Positions 8,358 to 18,308 of a stretch of 64,000 bases of DNA are shown piece after piece. The notes beneath the pieces were generated by a model, which saw only the letters and a program-made list of their open reading frames with translations, did no database searches and had not been told where the DNA came from. The stretch comes from a virus. The first letter of the stretch is position 1. Every line of letters starts with the position of its first letter. The DNA is taken from positions 1-64,000 of the IMG/VR virus record IMGVR_UViG_3300042946_000658. One strand, written 5' to 3'. Both the position numbers and the translations under genes were made by a program.

Positions 8358-10822
8358 TGTAGGCAAATAATGTCATAAACTATAAGTAACTCAACAGTAA
8401 TTTCTTGGTCAGTTAAAGGACCTCCTTGAGTTGCCTGAATAGTAATTTGATTGGTTAATGGGTTAACTGTAACATTTGAAACCCCGTTAATACTTTCCAA
8501 CATTGTGGTAATTGTGTTGTACCATAAATTATCACTTGGTACATCAACCAATGTTGTTCCTGTATAGAATGTTGTTGTTAAAATAGTGTTGAGTGGTTGA
8601 ACTTGGACTTTAGCGGTATAAATTGCGGTGTTAATCGAACAATCCGTATTACCTGATGTTAAGTCGTTAAATCCTTCAACTAATATTTGATTGATACCTC
8701 GTTTGGTTGGTGAAACGATATTGAAGGTTTCTGAACCCATTGTATAACATTGGAGTGATACATACGTCGCATCACAATCGATAATCGTTTGTGCTGCGTT
8801 TGAACAACCATTAGAGTCAGTTACAATCAATCCATAAGTACCACCCGTTAAACCTGAAACTGTTATCTGTTGTGGATTACCCGCAACATTATCAGACCAA
8901 TCAAATGTAAATGGTGGAACTCCACTAGAAATAAACGCTGTAATTGTTCCTTCATTACCAGTTCCACAAGACGTACTGTATAATGAGAACTGAACACTTG
9001 GCGTTGTTGTAATTGTGAATGGTTTGTATTGTGTACATCCTGAAGCATCCGTAACACTTAAAACGTGTTGACCAGGCGCAACATTATTAAACGTAACCGC
9101 AGTTAAAGGCGTATCAATAATTGTTTGAATACCGTCAATAGAATAATCATATGGACTTGTTCCACCTGAAGATAAAACAATATTAATACTACCATAAGGA
9201 TTTCCACAAGTAGAACCCGAAGTTTGTAATGCAATTGTAAATTTATCTTGTGTTAAAATGGTAACATCTTGTGTGAATAAACAACCCGAACTATCTTGAA
9301 CAAAAATTGTATAGTCACCTCCAGTTAAATCAGAATAGGTATACTGTGTAAAGTTAGATGATTGTGATGTGGTGTTACCTTGGTCATCAACTAATGTATA
9401 TGTATAGGGTGCAGTTCCACCCAATAAACTAACCAAGATTAATCCGTTGTTAGAATTACAATAAGAGTTTTGTGTTGATACATTAACGGATTGTATACCA
9501 TTAGGACTTGTTAAAGTTGTTTCTTGTGTGAATGAACAAAGACCAGCGTCCGTAACAGTAAATCCATAGTTACCACTACTTAACCCTGAAAGTGTATATG
9601 TCTGACTATAACTAATTTCTTGAGCCCCCGTAGACGCTGAATAATAGTATGGCGCAGTTCCACCAGTAATTGTTAAGGTTAATGAACCATTGGCATTGAA
9701 GCAACTCGGGGTTGTTGCAGAAAATGAACCAAACCCAACAGGTTCAACTCGGGTGACAATTCCTTGTTTGGTTAAACTACACCCGTTGTAGTCTGTAACC
9801 GTAACCGAATAAACACCTTCAGTTAATCCTGTTATACTGTCTGTGGTTTGTCCATTACTCCATAGGTAAGAATAGGGTCCTATACCCGTTTGTCCTGTAA
9901 CATAAATCTTACCAATATTGTTCTGACCACAAGCAGCGTTTGGTACCACATAGAGTCCATAATCGTAAGTAACCGAACTTTCGATTATGAAGTCTGAACT
10001 TCTACAAGTACAACCACCCAAGTCAACTGCCTCCAAGTAGTAAGTTCCCGCAGATAAACTTGAGAACACTACCGTGTTTGTGTTGACCGTTTGAGAAGCA
10101 ACAAAATCGTCATCAGTTGTATACAAATAATAATTAACCGAGGAATAAACACTTGAGCAAGTACCCGTCACCGCTCCATTGTCTGAACCACAAGTTGTTG
10201 ATTGTACGCCTGTGACTGTTGTACAACATCCTGAAGATACAGGAATGTTGATATAAAATTCATTATTTATTGGCAATGTAGAGTCGTTCGCTCTAACCAA
10301 GTAGTTTCCGGCTGCAAGTCCTGTCTTGTAATCTCCAAGACCTAAATTAGGACTATACCAATCAAAGGTATAAGGTGGAACTCCTCCTGTTCCAAATATC
10401 TGAACTGTACCCGTTCCATTGTCACAAGCTCCAGTTACCGACAGATAATAATCAAACGCCCCACCATTACCAAAAGGTCCTGATGGTGTAACACTCGGTG
10501 TAATACTTGGGGTAATTGATGGAGTCGGAGTTAGTGTTTGTGTTGGTGTAACAGTAACTGTTGGAGTTGGTGTTACGGTTGGTGTTGGCGTTGGTGTGGA
10601 TGTCGGACACGGAACCGATGCCTTACAAACCGCACAACTAGGATAATCAGGATTTAAGAACGTGTCAGAACCAGGTCCCGAAGTCGGTACCGAAGTTCTC
10701 GCATAACAAGTACTATTGTAAACAACACAATCGCCCAAACTAAAGTTTGTTAACTCAATCTCAAAAACTCTATAGTCTGAGGAGTCACAACAGTTTTGGA
10801 AAAAATAATAACCTAAAGCCAT
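8354..10822 (-). CDS. SprB-repeat virion adhesin
   Basis: 822 residues. A Cys-rich N-terminus (QNCCDSSDYR, CAVCKASVPC) leads into a short Thr/Pro linker (residues ~75-110). Next come about seven repeats of 75-85 residues with the pattern GG-x-PY-x-Y/F...GL-x-x-G-x-Y-x-x-x-V-x-D-x-x-GC, followed by a C-terminal domain of ~100 residues. The repeat matches the SprB repeat known from Bacteroidetes gliding-motility adhesins. A phage protein carrying it most likely forms an extended fibre or host-contact structure. The start overlaps the stop of the 992-aa gene by one base (TAATG), indicating an operon. Repeat identity comes from reading the motif; the function is inferred. Confidence 0.75.
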   Translation of the reverse strand: MALGYYFFQNCCDSSDYRVFEIELTNFSLGDCVVYNSTCYARTSVPTSGPGSDTFLNPDYPSCAVCKASVPCPTSTPTPTPTVTPTPTVTVTPTQTLTPTPSITPSITPSVTPSGPFGNGGAFDYYLSVTGACDNGTGTVQIFGTGGVPPYTFDWYSPNLGLGDYKTGLAAGNYLVRANDSTLPINNEFYINIPVSSGCCTTVTGVQSTTCGSDNGAVTGTCSSVYSSVNYYLYTTDDDFVASQTVNTNTVVFSSLSAGTYYLEAVDLGGCTCRSSDFIIESSVTYDYGLYVVPNAACGQNNIGKIYVTGQTGIGPYSYLWSNGQTTDSITGLTEGVYSVTVTDYNGCSLTKQGIVTRVEPVGFGSFSATTPSCFNANGSLTLTITGGTAPYYYSASTGAQEISYSQTYTLSGLSSGNYGFTVTDAGLCSFTQETTLTSPNGIQSVNVSTQNSYCNSNNGLILVSLLGGTAPYTYTLVDDQGNTTSQSSNFTQYTYSDLTGGDYTIFVQDSSGCLFTQDVTILTQDKFTIALQTSGSTCGNPYGSINIVLSSGGTSPYDYSIDGIQTIIDTPLTAVTFNNVAPGQHVLSVTDASGCTQYKPFTITTTPSVQFSLYSTSCGTGNEGTITAFISSGVPPFTFDWSDNVAGNPQQITVSGLTGGTYGLIVTDSNGCSNAAQTIIDCDATYVSLQCYTMGSETFNIVSPTKRGINQILVEGFNDLTSGNTDCSINTAIYTAKVQVQPLNTILTTTFYTGTTLVDVPSDNLWYNTITTMLESINGVSNVTVNPLTNQITIQATQGGPLTDQEITVELLIVYDIICLQ
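8765..10460 (-). repeat. Seven SprB-like protein repeats
   Basis: Each unit carries a TAPYTY or PPFTF-like strand, a GL(T/S)xGxY turn, a VTDxxGC end and one cysteine near its start. The units differ enough in sequence to look like old duplications rather than recent copies. Confidence 0.7.
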
Positions 10823-13800
10823 TAGTTACAATTGATACTTAAGTTTATGCAGACATTTAATTCTACCGAGTCTTGTAAATTCTGAGTCGCACAACTCAGA
10901 TTTGTTATTGTCAACTTATTACCGTTTAGGGTATAAGTAAAACCATATTGGAATAATTTGTATAAATTATCTATCAAGGTTGTTCTCCACATAAAGTTTG
11001 TTGGTGCATCGTTGATTCCATAACCCTGATAGAAGTATTGATTAATAATTACCTGTCCCCCAATTTTTAACTCCAAATACCACTGAGAATTAATTGAGTT
11101 CTGAATACACTGTGTCAGTGTTAAACCTGACTCTGTCAAGAAATTATCAACTCTGTTGTTCAATATGGACGTGAAACTTGAAACATTAGTATCTCCATTC
11201 AACCAAGGGTAAATAAAGAAGTCCACATACTCCGTATTACAATCGTAATCGAAAATGTTTGTTGTGATGAAACAAGGTTCAGCAGGAACAGGAATGATTT
11301 GACAACCCCTTTGTCTTCTATAAACATATTTCTGTCTGTGGAAAATAGAGTTTTCTAATCTTGTTCCTGAATTCCAAATTGTTGTGGCGGGTATCATATT
11401 TTCAATCAACTTCATCCAATATGGACCTAACGAGTTTACATATTCAATAAGTTTTTGATACGTGTATTTGTTGTTAGGTAATCCAACTGTCTGTTCTGAT
11501 TGAAGGTATTTCCAAAATATAGATTGCAGTGTTAGATATCCGCCAGTCTTACCGTCACTTGAATACATCCTATTACGAGTGTTAATCATATTCTGCCAAA
11601 AAGTCTGAGCAAATTCAAAGAATGTTTTGCTCTGAGGTTGGGGGTCAATAAACGTATCATCAACACCATATGGGAATATGAAATCGGCAGTAAATCCTGA
11701 TGATGGAATTGGATAGTCGTATTTGTTTGACTGGTCCCAAACATCGTAAGTAAAACCTTGTCCAACGTTTAAGAATATGTCAACGTTTTTAACGTTAAGA
11801 ACTAGCTTATCGTTATCGGTATAGTAATATGAATTAAAACCACCTTCAACTGAAACTCTTAACTTATTGTCATCATCTAACCAAGATTTTTTATTATCAA
11901 CAACTTTAACAATTTTGAATCCCTCTTTCATATATGGGAATTGTTCAAATCTTTGAAGGTAAATTCCACCATAAGTGAAAGGTTGTAATTGTGTTTGGAT
12001 ATTGGTGTTGTCCCCCGTAAATGTTAAACCATTTAATTGTAATTCGTTAGGACTTCTGTGTTGTGGAGTTTGTTCATACCAACCAGCGCCTTCTTGGAAG
12101 AATGTTGAGTTTGTTCCCAATCCTGGTGTTGGTGCTTTAGGCCAACCAAAAATATCTACAGGATAATCATCCCTCAATATTGTCACATCATCATATTGTG
12201 TATTTGTTGTGTAGGCACTATACAAAACACCTTTCAATTTATAAGTGTTTGCACTATCTAAACTTGGTACCGTATTTACGTATGTTCCACCTGATAACTG
12301 AGCGAATTGCGTATTAAATTTCGCCATATCAATTCTTTGGTCAGCCAAGTAAACGTGCTCATTATAATCAATCAAAGCATCAGGCGCCCCAATTAATCTT
12401 AATAAGAATTCTACGGACCTTCTTGTTCCTTTAGATTTGAATAGGTAGGCAGAATTTAAAATAAGGTTTCTATAGAACTGATAGTTTAACTCTGTAGGTG
12501 TTAATGACGCCGCATAACCAGGGTATTCACTTATACCTGTATTACCAAATACAGAATCTAAAAAGTTTTCATTTGTAATTGGTGAGAAATTGTTAGACCA
12601 TCCTAAAGTTTTTGATAAGTTAACCAATAACTGTGATGGAATATCGTTTTGAGGAACATAATTAACGTTATTCATAAATGCCAGTGCATCAATGAATTGT
12701 TTTATTTGGTCAAAACTTCTACCATATAGTTGTAAAACTTTTTCAACTTTATGGTCCATAGTATCAAATTCTTTAATTGAATCCGTAACTAAAAATCTTG
12801 ATATTAAGTTTGTTTTGAATGAATCCAAATACTCAGCCATATCAGCCAACTTGGCAAGATAAGTATCAAAAGATGCCGACCTAATGTCTAAGTTCCAAGG
12901 ACCATCTTTTGGCCAAGTAACCGTGTCGTAAGCAGTATAAAACTGACCCGCATCGTTCTGTCTTGGGACTTGGAAATTTGCAGTGTATGGTGGTTGGATT
13001 TGTCTATTAAGTAAGAATTTCTCAATCTCATCAAAATTCTCTAAAAATACTTTGTCCGTAATATAGTCGTTTAACTTGACAAGGTAGTCGTCATATATTG
13101 TTGTTGCGGTTCCAAATGGTTGACCTGAAACAATCAGTTGAATCTGACCTGAACTTAAACTTTGTGCTGGTGTAAATCCGATTACTTGATAATCAATTCC
13201 AGAGAACGTTAAAGCGTAATTCAAATATGACTTTGTCATATCTCGATATTCCGACGCAATAATTTCACGAGCGGCTAAATTTGTTGTCGCACTTACCGAA
13301 AAATCTATTATAAACGGATTATTAATTCTTTCAACAGGGATTTTAAATATTGTTTCGTCTTCAACAGAATCATAAACAATATTTGTCGCCGTAGCGCCAG
13401 TTGTAAAATCTGTCATTAGATAATACACATCCAATGAAGCAGGAAAAAAATTAATTATCTTTTGGATTGATACTGAAAATCTTTTTGCCAAAGAACCATA
13501 CAACGAAAAGTTTAATACTTGGGAGACATCGTAATTAGGATACACTCTGAATTGTGTTGCCTGTATTCTTCTACTCTCATTTAAATCGTTGATGTCTAAC
13601 CCTTCCAAATTTATTGGTTCGGAAAAAGTTCCGATTGAAAAGGTTCTGTTAACTTTTTCGGTTACACTTGTTGTAAAGTCAAAAACAGCCGAGGTAAGAC
13701 CTCCCCCATCAACAACTTGGAATCCAACGATGTTGTCAAAAGCACCTGTTCCATTTCCTGGTCTTGGTGGGTAAAAAAACTTGTTGCTGTTAATTGCCAT
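10822..13800 (-). CDS. Large baseplate/tail protein with Tail_P2_I-like segment
   Basis: 992 residues. The region around residues 360-510 contains the sequences LFKSKGTRRSVEFLLRLIG and LVNLSKTLGWSNNF, which resemble the P2 gpI/baseplate wedge type of tail protein. The remainder is beta-rich and includes a Cys-containing C-terminal domain (QRGCQI, CFITTNIFDYDC). The position between fibre genes and the gp6/gp25-like wedge genes supports a baseplate wedge or fibre-attachment role. Start and stop both overlap neighbours by one base (TAATG), so it is translated within a tight operon. A T4 gp7-like or eCIS wedge role is possible but cannot be shown by eye. Confidence 0.6.
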   Translation of the reverse strand: MAINSNKFFYPPRPGNGTGAFDNIVGFQVVDGGGLTSAVFDFTTSVTEKVNRTFSIGTFSEPINLEGLDINDLNESRRIQATQFRVYPNYDVSQVLNFSLYGSLAKRFSVSIQKIINFFPASLDVYYLMTDFTTGATATNIVYDSVEDETIFKIPVERINNPFIIDFSVSATTNLAAREIIASEYRDMTKSYLNYALTFSGIDYQVIGFTPAQSLSSGQIQLIVSGQPFGTATTIYDDYLVKLNDYITDKVFLENFDEIEKFLLNRQIQPPYTANFQVPRQNDAGQFYTAYDTVTWPKDGPWNLDIRSASFDTYLAKLADMAEYLDSFKTNLISRFLVTDSIKEFDTMDHKVEKVLQLYGRSFDQIKQFIDALAFMNNVNYVPQNDIPSQLLVNLSKTLGWSNNFSPITNENFLDSVFGNTGISEYPGYAASLTPTELNYQFYRNLILNSAYLFKSKGTRRSVEFLLRLIGAPDALIDYNEHVYLADQRIDMAKFNTQFAQLSGGTYVNTVPSLDSANTYKLKGVLYSAYTTNTQYDDVTILRDDYPVDIFGWPKAPTPGLGTNSTFFQEGAGWYEQTPQHRSPNELQLNGLTFTGDNTNIQTQLQPFTYGGIYLQRFEQFPYMKEGFKIVKVVDNKKSWLDDDNKLRVSVEGGFNSYYYTDNDKLVLNVKNVDIFLNVGQGFTYDVWDQSNKYDYPIPSSGFTADFIFPYGVDDTFIDPQPQSKTFFEFAQTFWQNMINTRNRMYSSDGKTGGYLTLQSIFWKYLQSEQTVGLPNNKYTYQKLIEYVNSLGPYWMKLIENMIPATTIWNSGTRLENSIFHRQKYVYRRQRGCQIIPVPAEPCFITTNIFDYDCNTEYVDFFIYPWLNGDTNVSSFTSILNNRVDNFLTESGLTLTQCIQNSINSQWYLELKIGGQVIINQYFYQGYGINDAPTNFMWRTTLIDNLYKLFQYGFTYTLNGNKLTITNLSCATQNLQDSVELNVCINLSINCN

Positions 13801-14708
13801 TATCCTGTAATCGTCGTGAAGTTTTTAGTGAAATCAATGTTATTACCTCTATCTTGACGAACTTCATATAACAACGCATTAAATTGGTCACGAATTTCAA
13901 ACAAGTTGTATTGTTTGTAAATGTTGTTTTGACTATCATACATTGTGTATACACCGTCATCAATAGATTTGGTTTGGTTACCGTAAAGGGCAATTGCAAG
14001 TGATGAGATATCGTATTCAACAATATCAATTTCAACTGTCACAGGATTGAAGTAGGTATTTGTGATAATGATACCTTGTCCTGGCTGTCCAATAAATGGT
14101 GTTGCGTTAGGTTTATTTGTTGGTGATGAAGATGGTGTTACTGTTAGGAATAATAAATTTGTTACCCCATCAACATATCTATATCTAACCGCCTTTTGAG
14201 TTGTGTTTATTTGATTTGTAACCACAGGTTCACAATAAAAACAAGATGTAACAATTCTAAAAAAGTTTGGTATTTTAGAACCATCAGCATTCAAATACTC
14301 AATTCTAAAACCTATAAGACCTTGTGGTACAAATTTATTTCTATATTGTGAAGGCACGTTATTTAGGTCTACAATAATACCTTTTACGTTAGGTAATGCA
14401 CTAAGAACACCACAATCAGTAATTGTGGTTCTAATTTGTGCAGGTCTAATCATCAAAGTGTAGATTCCTATGTCAGTAAATTCATCTGCAGGTAATGTTA
14501 GGTTGTATAAACCTCCCAAAATCTCAACATTAGCATTTCCACCTGTTTGTTCATTATTGAAGTATGGTCTCAATATTGAAGGTGCGTCAAGGGTCTTGAG
14601 AACAAAATCCTCAGTCTCATCTCTCGATGGCGTGTAATTTAAGATTATCTCAACATCTTCGGGTGAGACATCTGCCGGTCTAATCGTTCCGTATGTTCCA
14701 ATTGCCAT
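13800..14708 (-). CDS. Virion structural protein, function unknown
   Basis: 302 residues starting MAIGTYGTIRPADVSPEDV. It looks like a soluble beta-rich protein with no signal peptide or membrane segment. A CFYC cysteine pair lies mid-protein. It is coupled by a TAATG overlap to the 992-aa baseplate gene downstream and preceded by a TATTTAT motif 18 bases before the ATG, so it seems to open a transcription unit of fibre/baseplate genes. No family is recognised. Confidence 0.6.
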   Translation of the reverse strand: MAIGTYGTIRPADVSPEDVEIILNYTPSRDETEDFVLKTLDAPSILRPYFNNEQTGGNANVEILGGLYNLTLPADEFTDIGIYTLMIRPAQIRTTITDCGVLSALPNVKGIIVDLNNVPSQYRNKFVPQGLIGFRIEYLNADGSKIPNFFRIVTSCFYCEPVVTNQINTTQKAVRYRYVDGVTNLLFLTVTPSSSPTNKPNATPFIGQPGQGIIITNTYFNPVTVEIDIVEYDISSLAIALYGNQTKSIDDGVYTMYDSQNNIYKQYNLFEIRDQFNALLYEVRQDRGNNIDFTKNFTTITG

Positions 14709-14726
14709 TTTTTAGTTCTTATTTTA

Positions 14727-14733
14727 ATAAATA
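14727..14733 (-). promoter_or_regulatory. TATTTAT motif upstream of 302-aa virion gene
   Basis: The sense-strand motif CTATTTATTAAAA ends 18 bases before ATG 14708. It is nearly identical to the copy in front of the 1688-aa gene (CTATTTATTAAAT). Confidence 0.45.
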
Positions 14734-14735
14734 GT

Positions 14736-15803
14736 TTATGCCTTTTTTTCTATGACAAAATATCCATATCCATAGTTAATCATATCACTTAAATTGTCTA
14801 CCTCACCAATTCTTCTAACAGGTTCATATGCAGCAATCTTACCCCTTTCAACATATACATCTGTTGTTATTTGTGGTTGGTCAACAGATTTCATCAGTAA
14901 TGGGTTTTTTATAATCGGTACCGCAGTGATATTATCCTCTGTAAAACCACTACTATTTTCAAAGTATATTGTTTGTCCGTCAACATAATCATAGTAATCA
15001 ACACCATTTACAGTGTATGCGGTATAAACAGGATTCATTTGAGTTATTGCCCCAATAATCGCACCTTTTTGAATTACAGGAACCCCAATAATATATTGAA
15101 CGTTTCCGTATTGTTCCAACATTTTTAATTGTGATGTTGTGTTACCAGAAACAACAAAAGGAACTTGTTCGTATGATTTTGTTTCTTGAGCCTCAATTGT
15201 GTTAATTGCGTCACCGCTAAAAATGTAATCATAACTAACAGGTGTTGCGGACCAACTACCACCTAATGGTTGGAAAAATGCTTTACCAAGTGGGTTGTAA
15301 ATAACCGTATTTGAGAAAGGAACCTTAACATCTTTTTTAACAGTATTAATTCCAAATGGATTAGTCTGTTTCATTGTTATGGTATAACCAGAAGAGAACA
15401 AAGGATATGTATGTTGAAGTGTCCCTCCATTAAAATTTTCAATCGGGCTATTGTCTCCCCAATCAATAGTGTATTGAGAAAATTCCAAGAATTTTTTTAA
15501 GTCTGATGAGGTGTTATAAACAGTAAACAAATATGGATTTGCAGTGGTTGATGAGAATACAAAGTTTGTCGTTACATCTGATTGAAAAGCTGCTCCATCA
15601 AAAGGACTATAATATCCCATTTCAATGGTAGTGTCAGTTAACATAATTGGGACGGTAAGTCCTGTCATTATTGACGTTCCATTTGGACCACCACTTAATA
15701 CTTGGGACATACCAGAATAAACCCCATAAGTTTCACCATTTACGGTAACTTGTGAAAGGTCAGACTTTATAAACTCAGGTGATACAACAAATCTATAATC
15801 CAT
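14736..15803 (-). CDS. Virion protein with PKD-like domain
   Basis: 355 residues. Around residues 105-145 is a PKD-type signature: YTIDWGDNSP, then LQHTYPLFSSGYTITM followed by NPFG. This matches the WGDGS...HTY...YTVTLT pattern of PKD beta-sandwich domains. Such domains serve as spacers or binding modules in extracellular proteins and are common in Bacteroidetes. The ATG overlaps the upstream stop (TAATG). The likely role is a fibre or baseplate decoration; the partner is unknown. Confidence 0.6.
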   Translation of the reverse strand: MDYRFVVSPEFIKSDLSQVTVNGETYGVYSGMSQVLSGGPNGTSIMTGLTVPIMLTDTTIEMGYYSPFDGAAFQSDVTTNFVFSSTTANPYLFTVYNTSSDLKKFLEFSQYTIDWGDNSPIENFNGGTLQHTYPLFSSGYTITMKQTNPFGINTVKKDVKVPFSNTVIYNPLGKAFFQPLGGSWSATPVSYDYIFSGDAINTIEAQETKSYEQVPFVVSGNTTSQLKMLEQYGNVQYIIGVPVIQKGAIIGAITQMNPVYTAYTVNGVDYYDYVDGQTIYFENSSGFTEDNITAVPIIKNPLLMKSVDQPQITTDVYVERGKIAAYEPVRRIGEVDNLSDMINYGYGYFVIEKKA

Positions 15804-16621
15804 TAGGGTGCAACATATTCATACCATTTTATCGGTGATGCCACCGTACCAACTCTTTCAAAAGTTATTGTATCATACATTGTGTATGTTTGAGTCGGGT
15901 AATCCAAAGCCACTAAATAATAAAAATTAAATAATGAGTTAGGGCCAAAACTATTGGTTACTTGTTCTGATTGTGGTCTATTAACAAATCTTGTAAATGA
16001 ACCGTCTTTTGCGTTCCAAAACTTACAAGAAACATAAAACTTATCTATATCCAAATATGTTCGTGATTTCAACCAATAAATAAAATAACCGTCTTTATCT
16101 CCAACCCAATCCAAAACATAACTTGGTTTCATAATTGAAACATCCTGACCTTGCATTACAGCAGGCATTTTCAAACCTTGGGTTACTGGTAAAATAACAG
16201 TTAAATAAATTGTTTGACCTTTATCACTTGGTGAGTTATAATAATCAAGTTTCCAAAATGAATTTTTAAAACCATTTGAAAAGTAATATACCTCATCCGT
16301 TGAGAAGTCATCGGCTCTGTAATCAACAATCCAGTTTTGTGTAGAACCTGTCCCACTTATTGAGCCACCCGAAAAGAAATAAAAATCATAATTTAAACTG
16401 GTGTCATAAACACCTAAATTAGTATTGTTAACATCGGTAACACCTGAATGTGAAAACCTATCAGTTTCAAAGTCTATAGGTCTACCAGCAACATCCCTAT
16501 CAATTTCAGTTTGAATTGCATTGATTTCATTTTCGGTGTCGAGAAGTTCCCAATCCAATTGAACAGGTATATTTAAAATCCTGTCACTATTACGTGGTAC
16601 GGTTAATGTTATTTTATTCAC
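15803..16621 (-). CDS. Virion structural protein, function unknown
   Basis: 272 residues if translation starts at GTG 16621, read within TGTGAATAA at the end of the 564-aa gene. This gives MNKITLTVPRNSDRILNIP and an 8-base overlap like that of the next gene pair upstream. A TTG at 16648 would add nine residues. The protein is aromatic-rich and beta-like, without membrane segments. It lies inside the overlapping baseplate/fibre operon. No family is recognised. Confidence 0.55.
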   Translation of the reverse strand: MNKITLTVPRNSDRILNIPVQLDWELLDTENEINAIQTEIDRDVAGRPIDFETDRFSHSGVTDVNNTNLGVYDTSLNYDFYFFSGGSISGTGSTQNWIVDYRADDFSTDEVYYFSNGFKNSFWKLDYYNSPSDKGQTIYLTVILPVTQGLKMPAVMQGQDVSIMKPSYVLDWVGDKDGYFIYWLKSRTYLDIDKFYVSCKFWNAKDGSFTRFVNRPQSEQVTNSFGPNSLFNFYYLVALDYPTQTYTMYDTITFERVGTVASPIKWYEYVAP

Positions 16622-18308
16622 AGTCGTCAATAATTGGTTGTGCTCCAATAGACACCCCTTGTATTATATCTTGATAATTACTTCCTTCTGGAATTAACTT
16701 GAATATAACACTCTCAAAAGGGTATTGAGCATTGTTTAAGAATGGGTAAATAACCCCTCTGTTATTATCATCAAACTCACCAACACTATACGGTTCTCTC
16801 CATCTGAAAAGATTATCAGATGATGAATAGAATGCATAATTAGGTACGTCTTCAGTTATATCAGGAACACCTGTTTCAACATAACTTGAATACACTTTGA
16901 GAGTTGTTGGATAGTGAACTTTGTAATAATATCCACCCGTATTTCCTGTTGGTGAATCAACAGTTTTAAACACATCTTGATTGAATTTTATCTTTTGAAT
17001 GTATGGTGATATCACTCTCTCAATTTGTTCATAATCATTCCACTCACAAAAATCACCATCAATTAAATCACCAATATTTAAAACATTATTATAATAAAAA
17101 GTCTCTGTTGAACCATTTGTTTTTGTGTGGCTTGAAACGGTTATGTTAGTATCTGAATATGAGTTGTTATCGTCCCACCAAGAATTAATATCTTTAGTTA
17201 TATTAAAAAACCATCCTTGTTTTAAACCACTATTATTAAATGGTTTATTAAAATAACCGCTATAACCCTTATTAACTATCGATAAAAATATTTCAGGTAA
17301 TGGTCTCTTTTGGTTATCAACAACACCATTCAAATCCAAGTCTTTTTTCATCGTAAAGTTATAATTTAACGATGATGTCTTTTTAGATACCCTATCTAAA
17401 TTATTAGGCGTAATTGATGAAAATTCGTATTGTCTAACATTTTTAAATGGGTTTAATTCAAAACCTGTTTTAGTAACATATATGTCTGATTCATTAGCCA
17501 ATACTTTGTTTCTTCTTACATAATACTTTGACTTAGTTTCTAAGTTGTCAGGATTGGCAATTCTTTTAAATGTCCCTAAGGTACCATTACTAAAAGTTGT
17601 ACCAGTGTATCCAACGTCAATTAAGTTAAAAATGTATTCACTACTATTTGACTTCGAATCACCTAAAGAAAATACGTTAAAAACTTTTTGATTTCCATTA
17701 TAGGTTAATGATAGTTCAACATAATCAGCAACCGTTAATCCGTGAGGCATAAAACATTGGAATGAGATTATATTTGCACCACCTTGTTTAGAATTAAATA
17801 CCACAAATGGTATACCATCTTGGGCTTGGAAATTTAGAGTGTTACCACTATAAGTCGCCTCCATATTTTTTGTATAATCATTTTCAGCTGCGTGAGTAAT
17901 GTAATAAGTCCAATTGTATGTGTACGCGCTCTGTGCAACATAAACAAAATGATTATCATTAACATATGGTCTAAAAAAATCAAACTCATAATATTGTGGA
18001 AACCCTTTCCATATCCCAGAAAGTTTTGACTGTACCGCGTCAACATAAAAAAGATTATATTGGAATGGTAAATAATCTGTGGTTCCAGTGTAGGTGTTGT
18101 CGTATATGTAATCAACTTTAAATGTTGGTCGATAAGTTTCAGAAATTTCTCTTTCGTCTTCATATAATTGTGCAAGACTAATTGATGTGTTTCTAACGAA
18201 TTGTATTAACTCTTTCTGCGTTTGATTTAAATCAATAGTAACTTGAGAGTCTAATATTGGTGCAGACTTAAAACTTAAACGTGATGGAACTATAGTAAAA
18301 TTATTCAT
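16614..18308 (-). CDS. Virion structural protein, function unknown
   Basis: 564 residues, rich in Tyr, Phe and Asn, with no signal peptide or hydrophobic segment. It begins MNNFTIVPSRLSFKSAP and ends ..PIIDDCE. Its start overlaps the end of the 1739-aa gene by 8 bases, and its end overlaps the next gene, so the set is translationally coupled. The long, beta-rich, Tyr-rich composition is typical of baseplate periphery or fibre-network proteins. No domain is recognised. Confidence 0.6.
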   Translation of the reverse strand: MNNFTIVPSRLSFKSAPILDSQVTIDLNQTQKELIQFVRNTSISLAQLYEDEREISETYRPTFKVDYIYDNTYTGTTDYLPFQYNLFYVDAVQSKLSGIWKGFPQYYEFDFFRPYVNDNHFVYVAQSAYTYNWTYYITHAAENDYTKNMEATYSGNTLNFQAQDGIPFVVFNSKQGGANIISFQCFMPHGLTVADYVELSLTYNGNQKVFNVFSLGDSKSNSSEYIFNLIDVGYTGTTFSNGTLGTFKRIANPDNLETKSKYYVRRNKVLANESDIYVTKTGFELNPFKNVRQYEFSSITPNNLDRVSKKTSSLNYNFTMKKDLDLNGVVDNQKRPLPEIFLSIVNKGYSGYFNKPFNNSGLKQGWFFNITKDINSWWDDNNSYSDTNITVSSHTKTNGSTETFYYNNVLNIGDLIDGDFCEWNDYEQIERVISPYIQKIKFNQDVFKTVDSPTGNTGGYYYKVHYPTTLKVYSSYVETGVPDITEDVPNYAFYSSSDNLFRWREPYSVGEFDDNNRGVIYPFLNNAQYPFESVIFKLIPEGSNYQDIIQGVSIGAQPIIDDCE

